A DNA stretch of 64,000 bases from Myxococcus virescens (GCF_900101905.1 NZ_FNAJ01000004.1:1-64000); one strand, 5' to 3'; positions 26,654-36,276 are shown, counted from the stretch's first letter. The notes: a model not told the origin generated them from the letters alone. Numbers and translations are program-made.

Positions 26654-27208
26654 TCAGAAGTCGTAGCGCACGGGAGCCTGGTCCGACACGACCAGGTTCA
26701 CCGTGCCCGAGGTCTTCCCGAACTGCGCCCCGAAGCGCTGCGAAACCGAGGACACGTCGAAGCGAGGGCTGGCCCGCAGGAGCGCCTTGCACCGGTCGTT
26801 GTTCCCATCGTGCACCAGCACCAGGTTCGCCACGGGCGTGCCATCCGCGCCCTGCTGGAGGTTCCCATCCCAGGCCAGCGAGTACGTGTGCTCGGCGCAA
26901 CCTCCGCCATGCATCACGGCCAGCGTCAGGATGCCACCGTCCACCGTGGCGCTTCGGACATTGATGGGGTCCTTCGGCTCGGGATTGGGCGTCACCACCA
27001 GGGGCTGGACGGCCGCCCTCGCCTCACCATCCTCGGCAGACGGAATCTCGGTGGCCTGCGTGGCTTCAGGGGCCGGCGCCGGCGCCTCTGCGCTGGCTTC
27101 GGCCTCGGCGGGTGGCGGCTCCGCCGGAGCAGCGCCTGTCTCCTGCCGGCTCGCACAGCCCGCGAGCAGTCCGCACAGCATCACCCCACTCCAGACGAGC
27201 TTTCGCAT
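26654..27208 (-). CDS. Lipoprotein of unknown function
   Basis: This encodes 184 residues. The lipobox L-L-A-G-C is at about 15-18. A Glu/Ala/Pro linker runs to about 70, followed by a compact domain with V-R-S-A-T-V-D-G-G-I-L-T-L and a Cys pair (G-G-G-C-A-E-H and N-D-R-C-K-A-L-L) that could form a disulphide. The fold resembles NigD-like or C-terminal beta domains, but I cannot name the family. AAGGAGACGT precedes the ATG. Its stop is three bases from the convergent NADAR stop. The glycosyltransferase gene lies directly upstream, eight bases away. Confidence 0.7.
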   Translation of the reverse strand: MRKLVWSGVMLCGLLAGCASRQETGAAPAEPPPAEAEASAEAPAPAPEATQATEIPSAEDGEARAAVQPLVVTPNPEPKDPINVRSATVDGGILTLAVMHGGGCAEHTYSLAWDGNLQQGADGTPVANLVLVHDGNNDRCKALLRASPRFDVSSVSQRFGAQFGKTSGTVNLVVSDQAPVRYDF

Positions 27209-27216
27209 ACGTCTCC

Positions 27217-28320
27217 TTATCGCCGCAGCGCGGCCTCGTACGCCGCCAAGGTACCCTCGGCGGTCCGCTTCCAGGTGAACTTCGCGGCCTGCGCCTTTCC
27301 ACGCTCCGCGAGCGCCCGCCGTTCCTCCGGCGAGTGGAGCAGCCGGTCCAACGCCCTCGCGAGCCCGTTCGCGTCGTCGGGCCCCACGCTCAGCGCGGCG
27401 TCGCCACAGACCTCCGGCAGCGAGCCCGCGGTGGAGACGATGGTGGGCGTCCCCAGCCGCATCGCCTCCAGCGGTGGCAGCCCGAACCCCTCATAACGAG
27501 ACGGGAACACGAACACGGCCGCGCGGCGCATCAGCTCGTAGAACACGGCGTCGGATTGATAGCCGAGCGAGCGAACCTCGAACCCCTCCGAGCGCAGCCG
27601 GGAGATGCGCGCCTCCACGCGCCCCGCGCCGAACCAGCTCTGTCCCGCCAGCACCAACGAGGCAGGCCGCCCCCGCAGTCGCAGCCGCTCCAACGCGTCC
27701 AGCACCAGGTCCACGTTCTTCCGCACGTCGAGCGAGCCCGCGTAGAGCACGTACTCCTTCGGCAGTGAGAGCGCGCGCAGGAAGTCCTTGCTGGTGTCGT
27801 CCAGGACGGGCGCATGGACGTGGTCCACGCCATTGGGCACCACCACCGTGCGCGACTCCGCTTCCGGGTAGCGAGCCAGCAGGTCCTGCCGCGTGCGTTC
27901 GCTCACGCACACCACCTGGTCCGCCACCATCAGGCTGCGCGACAACCACAGCCGGAACTGCCAGCGGAACGCGGCCGACACCGTCTCCGGCATCAGCAGC
28001 GGAATCAAATCGTGCACCGTCAGCACGTACTTCATGCCGGGAGCGCGGATGAGGGGCAGGTTGAAGTTACCGTGTGCGTGGTACAGCGGCGCATCCGAGC
28101 CCTGGAGCACACGCGGCAAGCCGCCCAGCGTCCAGGCGGTCCGCCCTGCCTTCGCGCGAGGGGCCTCGCCGGATGACTGAGCCCCTACGCGGGTGAGCTG
28201 GACGCCGAGCGCCTCCAGGGCGGAGGCCAGGCAACGGGTGTACAGGCCGATGCCGGTGGTCGGCTCGTCCCAGAGTGTCGCGTCGAAGGCGATAGGTCCC
28301 ATGGACACGGTGCGCCTCAT
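27217..28320 (-). CDS. GT4-family glycosyltransferase
   Basis: This encodes about 367 residues with the GT-B fold. The N-terminus has T-T-G-I-G-L-Y-T-R-C. The C-terminal donor domain has Y-V-L-Y-A-G-S-L-D-V-R-K-N-V and the E-x7-E motif in Y-E-G-F-G-L-P-P-L-E-A-M. V-V-V-P-N-G-V-D-H-V is also typical of family 4. Donor and acceptor are unknown; the gmd/rmd genes nearby make a GDP-sugar plausible. The start is uncertain: ATG 28320, GTG 28308 (GAGG six bases upstream) or ATG 28302. It diverges from the double glycosyltransferase gene, with about 30 bases between. Confidence 0.85.
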   Translation of the reverse strand: MRRTVSMGPIAFDATLWDEPTTGIGLYTRCLASALEALGVQLTRVGAQSSGEAPRAKAGRTAWTLGGLPRVLQGSDAPLYHAHGNFNLPLIRAPGMKYVLTVHDLIPLLMPETVSAAFRWQFRLWLSRSLMVADQVVCVSERTRQDLLARYPEAESRTVVVPNGVDHVHAPVLDDTSKDFLRALSLPKEYVLYAGSLDVRKNVDLVLDALERLRLRGRPASLVLAGQSWFGAGRVEARISRLRSEGFEVRSLGYQSDAVFYELMRRAAVFVFPSRYEGFGLPPLEAMRLGTPTIVSTAGSLPEVCGDAALSVGPDDANGLARALDRLLHSPEERRALAERGKAQAAKFTWKRTAEGTLAAYEAALRR

Positions 28321-28349
28321 AGCACGTGCGTGTGATAGGCAGGGCCCGC

Positions 28350-30590
28350 ATGGCGATCCACCAGTTGATACCCAGCTTTGTCCCCGGCGACGCCACCGGG
28401 CAGGCCGCGCTGCATCTGCAGCTCCTGCTGCGCCGCATGGGGCACGCGGGCGCGCTGTATGCGGACGAAGTGGGCCCGGGGCTCGAAGGGCTGGCCAGCC
28501 CCGCGTCCGCGCTGCGTCCCGAGTCCGGTGACCTGGTCCTCTACCACCATGGCATCGCCTCCCCGCTCAGCAGCCGGCTGATGCACCTGCCCTGTCGGCG
28601 CGGCATCGTCTTCCACAACATCAGCCCCGCGCGTTTCTACGAAGGGCTGCCGCTGGCGGACGCGCTGGTGGCGGGACGGGCCCAGCTCGCCGCGATGGCC
28701 CCCTTCGCGGATGTGGCCATCGGCGTGTCGGACTTCAACGCCGCCGAGCTGCGCGTCGCGGGGTACCGCAACGTCCACACGGTGCCCCTCTTCATCGAGC
28801 CGGAGCGATTCTCCCGCGCCAGCGCCGACGCGAAGATGCTCCAGCGGCTCGAAGGTCCAGGCCCCGTGCTGCTCGGCGTGAGCCGGGTCATGCCGCACAA
28901 GCGCTTCGAGGACCTGCTCGCGCTCCACCGCGAAGTCCTGCGGCTGCGCCCCCAGGCCCGCTTGTTGATGGTGGGCGGCTACGAGCCCGGCAGCCGGTAC
29001 TTCCGCATGCTCCAGCGCGAGGCGCGCGGCCTGCGCGGCGTGAGCTTCCTGGGACGACTGAGCCACGCGCAGCTCGTGGCAGCGTACCGCTCCGCCTCCG
29101 TCTTCGTCTCCATGAGCGAGCATGAGGGCTTCGGCGTCCCCCTCATCGAGGCCATGGCCGCCGAGGTGCCCGTGCTGGCCTACGCGGCCGCCGCGGTGCC
29201 GGAGACCCTGGGCGGCGCGGGCGTGGCCTTCGACCAGAAGCGCTTCGCCTTCCTCGCGGAGCTGGCGGTGGACCTGAGCGAGGACCTCTCCCTGCGCGGG
29301 CCCGTCATCGCTGGCCAGACGCGGCGGTTGGAGCACTTCTCCGCGCCTTCCGTGCAGACCGCCTTCACGAAGGCACTGGAGACGGTGCTCCCCCGCCCCG
29401 CGCCCACGAAGCCCCGGAAGCCCCCCGAGCGTCCCCGGGTGGCGATGGTGGTGCAGCGCTATGGGGAGGTGACGGGCGGCGCGGAGAAGCTCGCCGCGCA
29501 GATGGCCGAGCACCTGGCTCCGCACTGGGACCTCACCGTGCTGACGACCTGCGCGAAGAACCACCTCGTGTGGGACAACGCGTTTCCGCCCGGCCCCGAC
29601 GTCGTGGACGGCATCAAGGTGTTGCGCTTCCCGTCCACGCGGGTGCGCAACATCCGAGGCTTCAACGGCCTGTCGCGGCAGGTGTTCGACAAGAGCAACG
29701 AGCGGCTGCGCGAGGAGCAGTGGGTGGCCGAGCAGGGCCCCATGTGCCCCGGCCTGCTGCACCACCTGGCCACCGAGCGCGACGCCTACGACGGCTATCT
29801 CTTCTTCACCTACCTCTACGCGCCCACGGTGTGGGGATTGCCGCTGGTGGCGGACCGGGCCCTGCTGGTGCCCACCACACATGATGAGGCCCCCGTCCGC
29901 TTCGGTGTGTATCGGGACGTCTTCGAACGCCCGCGCGCCCTGCTCTGCCTCACGCCGGAGGAGCACACGCTCATCGAGAAGTACTTCCCGAATCACGCCC
30001 CCACGCGGGTGGTGGGCGTGGGCGTGGACCGGCCTCGGGCGGATGGCGCGCGCTTCAAGGAGAAGCACGGCATCCACCGGCACTACCTGCTCTACATCGG
30101 CCGCCAGGAGCCGGGCAAAGGCGTGCCGGAGCTGCTCGAGTACCACCAGGCCCTGAAGAACCGGTTCGAGGACGCGCCGGACCTGGTGCTCGCGGGCGAC
30201 ACCAACATGGAGCTGTCCGGCGAGGGCGTGCGCTATCTGGGCCGCATCGACGAGCAGGACAAACACGACGCGCTTGCGGGGGCGTTGGCGGTGGTGGTGC
30301 CGTCCCGCTACGAGAGCCTGTCGCTGCTGACGCTGGAGTCCTTCGCCCAGGGCACGCCCGTGCTCGTGAACGGGCGCTCGGACGTGCTGGTGGGACAGGT
30401 GGAGCGCAGCGGCGCGGGCCGCGCGTACACGGACCTGGAGTCGTTCATCCAGGGCCTGCGCGAGGTGGGCTCGGAGCGTGGGCCCATGGGCAAGCGAGGC
30501 CTGGCGTACGTGAAGAAGCAGGGCTGGCCGCAGGTGGTGGCGGCCTACCGGGAAGAAATGCAACGCATCCTCGAGGAGAAGCGCCGATGA
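28350..30590 (+). CDS. Tandem double glycosyltransferase (two GT4 modules)
   Basis: This encodes 746 residues. The first GT-B module (about 1-350) ends with S-E-H-E-G-F-G-V-P-L-I-E-A-M; the second (about 365-746) starts R-V-A-M-V-V-Q-R-Y-G-E-V-T-G-G-A-E and ends with S-R-Y-E-S-L-S-L-L-T-L-E-S-F. Each keeps its own E-x7-E donor motif. A Pro/Lys linker (R-P-A-P-T-K-P-R-K-P-P) joins them. It could add two successive sugars to a surface glycan. The ATG at 28350 begins MAIHQLIPSF. The next start overlaps the stop (ATGA). Confidence 0.88.
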   Translation: MAIHQLIPSFVPGDATGQAALHLQLLLRRMGHAGALYADEVGPGLEGLASPASALRPESGDLVLYHHGIASPLSSRLMHLPCRRGIVFHNISPARFYEGLPLADALVAGRAQLAAMAPFADVAIGVSDFNAAELRVAGYRNVHTVPLFIEPERFSRASADAKMLQRLEGPGPVLLGVSRVMPHKRFEDLLALHREVLRLRPQARLLMVGGYEPGSRYFRMLQREARGLRGVSFLGRLSHAQLVAAYRSASVFVSMSEHEGFGVPLIEAMAAEVPVLAYAAAAVPETLGGAGVAFDQKRFAFLAELAVDLSEDLSLRGPVIAGQTRRLEHFSAPSVQTAFTKALETVLPRPAPTKPRKPPERPRVAMVVQRYGEVTGGAEKLAAQMAEHLAPHWDLTVLTTCAKNHLVWDNAFPPGPDVVDGIKVLRFPSTRVRNIRGFNGLSRQVFDKSNERLREEQWVAEQGPMCPGLLHHLATERDAYDGYLFFTYLYAPTVWGLPLVADRALLVPTTHDEAPVRFGVYRDVFERPRALLCLTPEEHTLIEKYFPNHAPTRVVGVGVDRPRADGARFKEKHGIHRHYLLYIGRQEPGKGVPELLEYHQALKNRFEDAPDLVLAGDTNMELSGEGVRYLGRIDEQDKHDALAGALAVVVPSRYESLSLLTLESFAQGTPVLVNGRSDVLVGQVERSGAGRAYTDLESFIQGLREVGSERGPMGKRGLAYVKKQGWPQVVAAYREEMQRILEEKRR

Positions 30591-31363
30591 AGCTACTGGG
30601 ACGGGACATCCCCGCGCGGGAGCTGATAGCCCGCATCGAGGAGCGCCTGCGCACGCGCGGCCTCCCCACCTCCGAGGAAGTGGAGCTGCCGCCCGAAGGC
30701 GTGGAGCCTCGGGTGGAACCGCTGACCTTCAACCTGCATGCGCTGGAGGAGTACGCGGACGCCACGCGCGCCCTCCCCCTGCACACCCACCGGGGCGGCG
30801 TGGGACAAGTCGTCCTTCTGGCCAAGTGGGCCTTCCGCAAGTCGTGCCAGGTGTTCATCAACGAGGCGCTCGGCAGGCAGCGCGTGTTCAACGGACACGT
30901 GCGCGACTCCTACGCGCAGCTCTCCGCCGAGGTGCTCCGTCTGCGTCGCGAGGTGGAGGCACTCCGGGCGAGGTCAGTCCCCACGGCTTCCGATGCAGCG
31001 GTGCCACGGCAAGAGTTCGCAAAGCGACGCGAGCACGAAGCGGCCCCGTCCGCCGAGGCGCAGCCGCCAACCGCGCCGGTCTCCCTGACGGCTCCAGGCG
31101 TAGACACCGTGCTGCCCAAGCCGCGTGCCCCCAAGGCCCCGTCACGGCAGCCAGCTCGGCCGAAGCAGCCGGTGAGCGCGGCTTCCACGGAAGTGGATTC
31201 GACCTCGGCGCCTCGTGCGCCGGCCGCGGGCGAACCGGTCACCAGCAAGACGGCCCGTGCGAAGAAGGCCGCGCCTTCTGCGCCTGCACAGCCCTCAGCG
31301 GAGGCTTCGCCGCGCCGGAGCGCCTCCGGACAGAAGAAGCGCCGCAACAAGAAGTCCCGTTGA
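30587..31363 (+). CDS. Unknown protein coupled to the glycosyltransferase
   Basis: This encodes 258 residues. Residues 1-125 are ordered: R-D-I-P-A-R-E-L-I-A-R-I-E-E-R-L, then W-A-F-R-K-S-C-Q-V-F-I-N-E-A-L and a short coiled coil (S-A-E-V-L-R-L-R-R-E-V-E-A-L-R). The rest is Ala/Pro/Lys-rich and ends in K-K-R-R-N-K-K-S-R, probably disordered and basic. The N-terminal segment resembles the leader region that precedes methyltransferase or glycosyltransferase domains in some polysaccharide loci, but no catalytic domain follows here. It may be an adaptor or membrane-associated partner of the overlapping upstream enzyme. Confidence 0.65.
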   Translation: MKLLGRDIPARELIARIEERLRTRGLPTSEEVELPPEGVEPRVEPLTFNLHALEEYADATRALPLHTHRGGVGQVVLLAKWAFRKSCQVFINEALGRQRVFNGHVRDSYAQLSAEVLRLRREVEALRARSVPTASDAAVPRQEFAKRREHEAAPSAEAQPPTAPVSLTAPGVDTVLPKPRAPKAPSRQPARPKQPVSAASTEVDSTSAPRAPAAGEPVTSKTARAKKAAPSAPAQPSAEASPRRSASGQKKRRNKKSR

Positions 31364-31514
31364 AGCCCCCTGACGAGGGGCACGGCGCCTGCCCCGGACC
31401 TCCCGAACAGGCCGCGCGCCAGGACTTCGGACCGTGCGGCATGGTGCGTGCGAGGCGGGAACAGGCCGACACCTTGCATTGACGGCCCATCTGCACCTGT
31501 GCTCAATCGAAAGC

Positions 31515-32336
31515 GTGCATGCGCCCTTCGTCAGCGTCGTCATCCCCGCCTACAACGAGGGTGAGCGGCTTCCTCGCTTCGTCGCGGAGCTCACGCGCGT
31601 GTTCCTCGAGCGGAGCGCCCCGCCGGTGGAGTTCGTCGTCGTCGACGATGGCAGCGCGCCCAAGCAGGCCGAACTCCAGCGCGCCAGCGTCGAGGCGGCC
31701 CAGGCTCGCCTCGCCACCGCGGGGGCGCGGCACCAGTTCACCTACGTGGCGGCGCCTCGCAACCAGGGAAAGGGCTCGGCCATCCGGCTCGGCTGGCGTC
31801 ACGCGTCCGCGGGCGTCACGTGGCTGGCCTTCCTGGACGCGGATGGCGCCATCAGCGCCGAGGAGTTTCACCGGCTGGTGGCGCTGAGCGCCTCGGAGAT
31901 GGCGCAGAACCTGGACGTCCTGGCCGGCTCACGCATCCTCATGGCCGGGCGCCGCGTCGTGCGCAGCCTCCACCGCCACCTGCAGGGCCGCATCTTCGCC
32001 ACGCTCACGGATGCGAACTTCAAACTCCACTTCTACGACACGCAGTGCGGGGTGAAGTTCGTCCGCGCGGACATCCTGCGGCCGCTCCTGGACGTCCTCC
32101 AGGAGCAGCGCTGGCTGCTGGACGTGGAGTTGCTGGTGATGCTGAAGCGCCAGGGCGCGCGCTTCCTGGAGGTCCCCATCGACTGGGAGGACTTCGGAGG
32201 TTCCAAGGTCATCCCAGGGCTCGACGCGGCGCGCATGTTCTGGGGGCTGCTGCAACTGCGTCGGCGACTGGAGCATGTGTCCCTGCCTACCCACCGTGAC
32301 GCGTTGCCCGAAGGCGAGCCACACACCCAGCGGTAG
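31515..32336 (+). CDS. GT2-family glycosyltransferase (dolichyl-phosphate type)
   Basis: This encodes 273 residues with the GT-A fold. V-S-V-V-I-P-A-Y-N-E-G-E-R-L opens it, V-V-D-D-G-S follows, F-L-D-A-D-G is the D-x-D metal site, and F-Y-D-T-Q-C-G-V-K-F-V matches the D-T-Q-x-G-x-K motif of polyprenyl-phosphate mannose/glucose synthases. No membrane helices follow. It would charge a lipid carrier or add a sugar to a glycan. I chose the GTG at 31515, directly before the conserved start; an in-frame ATG at 31434 gives an unlikely 27-residue addition. It is 151 bases after the previous gene. Confidence 0.85.
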   Translation: MHAPFVSVVIPAYNEGERLPRFVAELTRVFLERSAPPVEFVVVDDGSAPKQAELQRASVEAAQARLATAGARHQFTYVAAPRNQGKGSAIRLGWRHASAGVTWLAFLDADGAISAEEFHRLVALSASEMAQNLDVLAGSRILMAGRRVVRSLHRHLQGRIFATLTDANFKLHFYDTQCGVKFVRADILRPLLDVLQEQRWLLDVELLVMLKRQGARFLEVPIDWEDFGGSKVIPGLDAARMFWGLLQLRRRLEHVSLPTHRDALPEGEPHTQR

Positions 32337-32496
32337 GCAGGAGCGTCACTGTGTAGGCGTGCAGCCCCGCCCTGCCTGTACGGCGACGCCGGCCCTCACC
32401 TCCAGTGACAAGCCCGCTTGATTTCCGGACGGCACACCGCGAAATAGGTCCCGCCTGGAAGCCGTTTCTCCAGGTTCCTCCCACACTGTTCGTGAC

Positions 32497-35400
32497 ATGC
32501 GCGCCTTGACTGACCTGCCCTCCGACCCCACCCCTCCTCTGACCCTGGGCCTGCCGGGCTTCGTCTTCGAGGACCTGTATCGTCCCGCTGGTCTGCGCCG
32601 GTTGGCGGAGCGCTTCGACGCACAGCTCACCGAGGATGAGCCCGAGCTCTTCCAGGCCTTCGACGCGTACCGCAAATCTGGCGGCACGAGCGTCAGCGGC
32701 GCCGCGGAGTCGGACCTGCTCGTCCGCGTGTCGCGCCACGTGTCGCGCTTCGTCACGCGCCTCTTCCGAGTGGAGCAGGAGCTGGAGCGCCTGTCCGGCC
32801 GCCTCAAGGGCGAGCTGCCGCTCTTCGACTTCAAGCGCGAGTTCATCACCCGCCGCGTCTTCAAGAAGGGCGCCGCGGACCGCCCGGCGCTGGCGGAGTT
32901 CCCCTCGCTGGACGCGCGCATGCGGCTGATGCTCCAGCTGGGCTTCCCGGAGGCGCTGGCCACCGGGGACCTGGAGCGGGGTCTGGCGGAATCCGTCCTC
33001 TCGCTGATGGACCTGGAGCGCCTGTTCTCCAACGCGCTGCCCGCCGAGCGTCAGGGCGAGGCGGAGGCCCTGCGCGCCCGCTGGGCTGCGCTGCGCGAGG
33101 TACTGCTGTCCACGCCCGAGGGCAAGGATGCCTTCGGCTCCAGCCTCGTCACGCAGGGCGATGACGCCGCGGAGCTCCAGTCCGTGCGCGCGCTGCTGTC
33201 GCTGGCGGACCGTTGGACCTACGCGCGGGCGCTGCATCCGGAGACGAAGGACCTCTTCCACGCCTGGCCCACCCACCGGATTCCCAAGCCGCTGGTGTTC
33301 GACCAGCTCGTCCAGCTCCAGCGCCCGGACAACGAGCTGCCCGAGGCCACCGAGGGCCTGGAACACCACCTCCGCCACCGCGACGGCTTCAAGCTCACCG
33401 ACCGCCGGGGCACCTCGCGCGACGTGATGAACGAGGTGGACTACTGCGTGCTCTGCCACGAGCGGCAGAAGGACTCGTGCACCAAGGGCTTCCCCGCCAA
33501 GGACCCGGTGGCCGAGGGGCACCACTACAAGAAGAACCCGCTGGGCATCCCCCTCAACGGGTGCCCGCTCGACGAGCGCATCTCCGAGGCGCACCTGCTC
33601 AAGCGTGAAGGCAACTCCGTGGCCGCGCTGGCCATGGTGACGCTCGACAACCCGATGTGCCCGGGCACCGGCCACCGCATCTGCAATGACTGCATGAAGG
33701 CCTGCATCTTCCAGAAGCAAGAGCCGGTGAACATCCCCCTGGCGGAGACAGCCACGCTCACGGACGTGCTGAACCTGCCGTGGGGCTTCGAAATCTACGG
33801 CCTGCTCACGCGGTGGAACCCGCTCAACGTCCGCCGCCCGTACGCGCTGCCCTACGTGGGCCGCAACGTGCTGGTGGTGGGGCTGGGCCCCGCCGGCTAC
33901 ACGCTGTCGCACTACCTCCTCAACGAGGGCTTCGGCGTCACCGGCGTGGACGGCCTCAAGATTGAGCCCTTCCCCGACGCGCTCGTGGGCCGCAATGGCC
34001 ACTCGCTCCAGCCCATCCGCGACTGGTCCGCGCTCACCAGCGAGCTGGACGAGCGCATCCTGGAGGGCTTTGGCGGCGTGTCCGAGTACGGAATCACCGT
34101 GCGCTGGGACAAGAACTTCCTCACGCTCATCCACCTCACGCTGGCGCGCCGGGAGAGCTTCCGCATCCACGGCGGCGTGCGCTTCGGCGGCACCCTCACG
34201 GTGGAGGACGCGTGGGCGCTGGGCTTCGACCACATCGCCATCGCCGCTGGCGCGGGCCGCCCGACCATCATCGGGATGAAGAACAACCTCATCCGGGGCA
34301 TCCGCAAGGCCAGTGACTTCCTGATGGCGCTCCAGCTCACCGGCGCGTTCAAGAAGGACTCGCTGGCGAACCTCCAGGTGCAGCTGCCCGCCATCGTCAT
34401 CGGCGGTGGCCTCACCGGCATCGACACCGCCACGGAGCTGATGGCGTACTACCCGGTGCAGGTGGAGAAGGCGCTCGCCCGCCACGAGAAGCTGGTGTCC
34501 CAGGTGGGCGAGGAGGCCGTGCTGGCCCGCCTCGACGCGGAGGAGCGCGCCACCTACCAGACGTTCCTGGAGCATGGCCGCGCCGTGCGCGAGGAGCGCC
34601 AAAAGGCGAAGGCCCTGGGCCGCGACCCGGACTTCATCAAGCTGGTGCGCGCGTGGGGCGGCGTCAGCCTCGTCTACCGCCGCAGCCTCACCGAGTCCCC
34701 CGCCTACCGCCTCAACCACGAGGAAGTGACGAAGGCGCTGGAGGAAGGCATCCGCTTCATCGAGCGCATGAGCCCGGTGGAGGCCCTGTCGGACGCCTCC
34801 GGCGCGGTGCGCGCGCTGCGCTTCGAGCGCATGGTGACGGTGGACGGCAAGCTCAAGGGCAGCGGCCAGTTCTTCGAGCTGCCCGCGCGCACGGTGTGCG
34901 TCGCCGCCGGCACGTCCCCCAACGTCACGTACGAGAAGGAATACCCAGGTACCTTCCAGCTCGACGCGCGCGGCGAGTACTTCCAGAGCCACGAGCTGGT
35001 GGACGCCGAAGACGGCTTCTCGCTGGCGCCCGTGAAGGCGAAGGAGGACCCGGCCGCGAAGACGGGGTTCTTCACCTCGTACCAGAAGGACGGCCGCTTC
35101 ATCTCCTTCTACGGTGACAACCACCCGACCTATGCGGGCAACGTGGTGAAGGCCATGGCCAGCGCGAAGGACGGCCACCCGCAGGTGGCGCGGCTGTACG
35201 CCAAGGAAGTGGCCGCGCTCGACTTCACCGACGAGGTGGCCCAGGCCGCGCGTGACGCGCGGCGCGCCGCGCACTTCGCCAGGCTGGACGAGGCGTTCAC
35301 CGCCACCGTGGTGGCCGTCAACCGGCTGACGCCGACCATCGTCGAGGTGGTGGTGCGCGCGCCCTTCGCGGCCAGCCACTTTTCGCCCGGCCAGTTCTAC

Positions 35401-36276
35401 CGGCTGCAGAACTTCGAGCGGAACGCGCCTGTGGTGGACGGCGTGCGCCTCACCATGGAGGGCCTGGCCCTCACCGGTGCCTGGGTGGACAAGGAGAAGG
35501 GGCTGATGGGCACCATCGTGCTGGAGATGGGCTCGTCCTCGCGCCTGTGCGCCGCGCTCAAGCCCGGTGAGCCCGTGGTGCTCATGGGCCCCACCGGCGC
35601 GCCCACGGAGATTGGCCACAACGAGACGGTGGTGCTCGTGGGCGGCGGTCTGGGCAACGCCGTGCTCTTCTCCATCGCCCGCTCGCTCAAGGCGGCCGGC
35701 TGCCGCGTCGTGTACTTCGCCGGCTACCGGCAGAAGTCGGACTCCTTCAAGCACGACGAAATCGAGGCCGGCACGGACCAGATTGTGTGGTCCGTGGACA
35801 CCGGGGACACGATTGAGGCGCGCCGGCCGCAGGACGCGGCGTTCCGGGGCAACGTGGTGCAGGCGATGGTGGCCTACGCGGAGGGCAAGCTGGGCCCCGC
35901 CCCCGTCATCTCCCTGGCGGACGTGGACCGCATCATCGCCATCGGCTCGGACGGAATGATGCGCGCGGTGGCCGAGGCGCGGCACGGCGTGCTCCAGCCG
36001 CACCTCAAGCCGGGACACGAGGCCATCGGCTCCATCAACTCGCCGATGCAGTGCATGATGAAGGAGATCTGCGCCCAGTGCCTCCAGCGGCACGTGGACC
36101 CGGTGACGGGCAAGGAGACGTGGGTGTTCTCCTGCTACAACCAGGACCAGCGGCTGGACCAGGTGGACTTCGTCAACCTCCGGCAGCGCCTGCGCGGCAA
36201 CACCGTCATGGAGAAGGTCGCCGACGTCTACCTGGCGCAGCTCTTCAAGCAGGCCCCGCACCTCAAGCGCGTCTGA
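32497..36276 (+). CDS. Fused GltD-like and PyrK/NfnA-like flavo-iron-sulfur oxidoreductase
   Basis: This encodes 1259 residues. Residues 1-300 form a helical region of no known family. Next are two ferredoxin-like Cys sets: C317-x2-C320-x7-C328 with C356, and C388, C396-x2-C399-x3-C403. An FAD/NAD(P) domain pair of the GltD type has G-L-G-P-A-G at about 462 and V-I-G-G-G-L-T-G-I-D further on. From about 930 a ferredoxin-reductase-like module begins with P-G-Q-F-Y-R-L-Q-N-F, has V-G-G-G-L-G-N-A for NAD(P), and ends with a Cys set (C-x5-C-x2-C, then C about 16 on) like the [2Fe-2S] site of PyrK. NfnA and NfnB carry these two halves as separate subunits. Electron transfer between NAD(P)H and a ferredoxin-like partner is inferred. 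Confidence 0.8.
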   Translation: MRALTDLPSDPTPPLTLGLPGFVFEDLYRPAGLRRLAERFDAQLTEDEPELFQAFDAYRKSGGTSVSGAAESDLLVRVSRHVSRFVTRLFRVEQELERLSGRLKGELPLFDFKREFITRRVFKKGAADRPALAEFPSLDARMRLMLQLGFPEALATGDLERGLAESVLSLMDLERLFSNALPAERQGEAEALRARWAALREVLLSTPEGKDAFGSSLVTQGDDAAELQSVRALLSLADRWTYARALHPETKDLFHAWPTHRIPKPLVFDQLVQLQRPDNELPEATEGLEHHLRHRDGFKLTDRRGTSRDVMNEVDYCVLCHERQKDSCTKGFPAKDPVAEGHHYKKNPLGIPLNGCPLDERISEAHLLKREGNSVAALAMVTLDNPMCPGTGHRICNDCMKACIFQKQEPVNIPLAETATLTDVLNLPWGFEIYGLLTRWNPLNVRRPYALPYVGRNVLVVGLGPAGYTLSHYLLNEGFGVTGVDGLKIEPFPDALVGRNGHSLQPIRDWSALTSELDERILEGFGGVSEYGITVRWDKNFLTLIHLTLARRESFRIHGGVRFGGTLTVEDAWALGFDHIAIAAGAGRPTIIGMKNNLIRGIRKASDFLMALQLTGAFKKDSLANLQVQLPAIVIGGGLTGIDTATELMAYYPVQVEKALARHEKLVSQVGEEAVLARLDAEERATYQTFLEHGRAVREERQKAKALGRDPDFIKLVRAWGGVSLVYRRSLTESPAYRLNHEEVTKALEEGIRFIERMSPVEALSDASGAVRALRFERMVTVDGKLKGSGQFFELPARTVCVAAGTSPNVTYEKEYPGTFQLDARGEYFQSHELVDAEDGFSLAPVKAKEDPAAKTGFFTSYQKDGRFISFYGDNHPTYAGNVVKAMASAKDGHPQVARLYAKEVAALDFTDEVAQAARDARRAAHFARLDEAFTATVVAVNRLTPTIVEVVVRAPFAASHFSPGQFYRLQNFERNAPVVDGVRLTMEGLALTGAWVDKEKGLMGTIVLEMGSSSRLCAALKPGEPVVLMGPTGAPTEIGHNETVVLVGGGLGNAVLFSIARSLKAAGCRVVYFAGYRQKSDSFKHDEIEAGTDQIVWSVDTGDTIEARRPQDAAFRGNVVQAMVAYAEGKLGPAPVISLADVDRIIAIGSDGMMRAVAEARHGVLQPHLKPGHEAIGSINSPMQCMMKEICAQCLQRHVDPVTGKETWVFSCYNQDQRLDQVDFVNLRQRLRGNTVMEKVADVYLAQLFKQAPHLKRV

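Noticed and set aside
26642-26655. GAGCC/GGCTC hairpin at the NADAR-lipoprotein junction as a terminator
   Set aside because: The stem is five bases with no T-run, too weak to claim.
28317-30563. 748-codon minus-strand open frame opposite the double glycosyltransferase
   Set aside because: The sequence is His/Arg/Gln-rich and shows no motif; both GT4 modules are on the plus strand.
32287-36261. 1324-codon minus-strand open frame opposite the fused oxidoreductase
   Set aside because: It has low-complexity His/Arg/Val composition and no motif; the plus strand has full flavin and Fe-S motifs.
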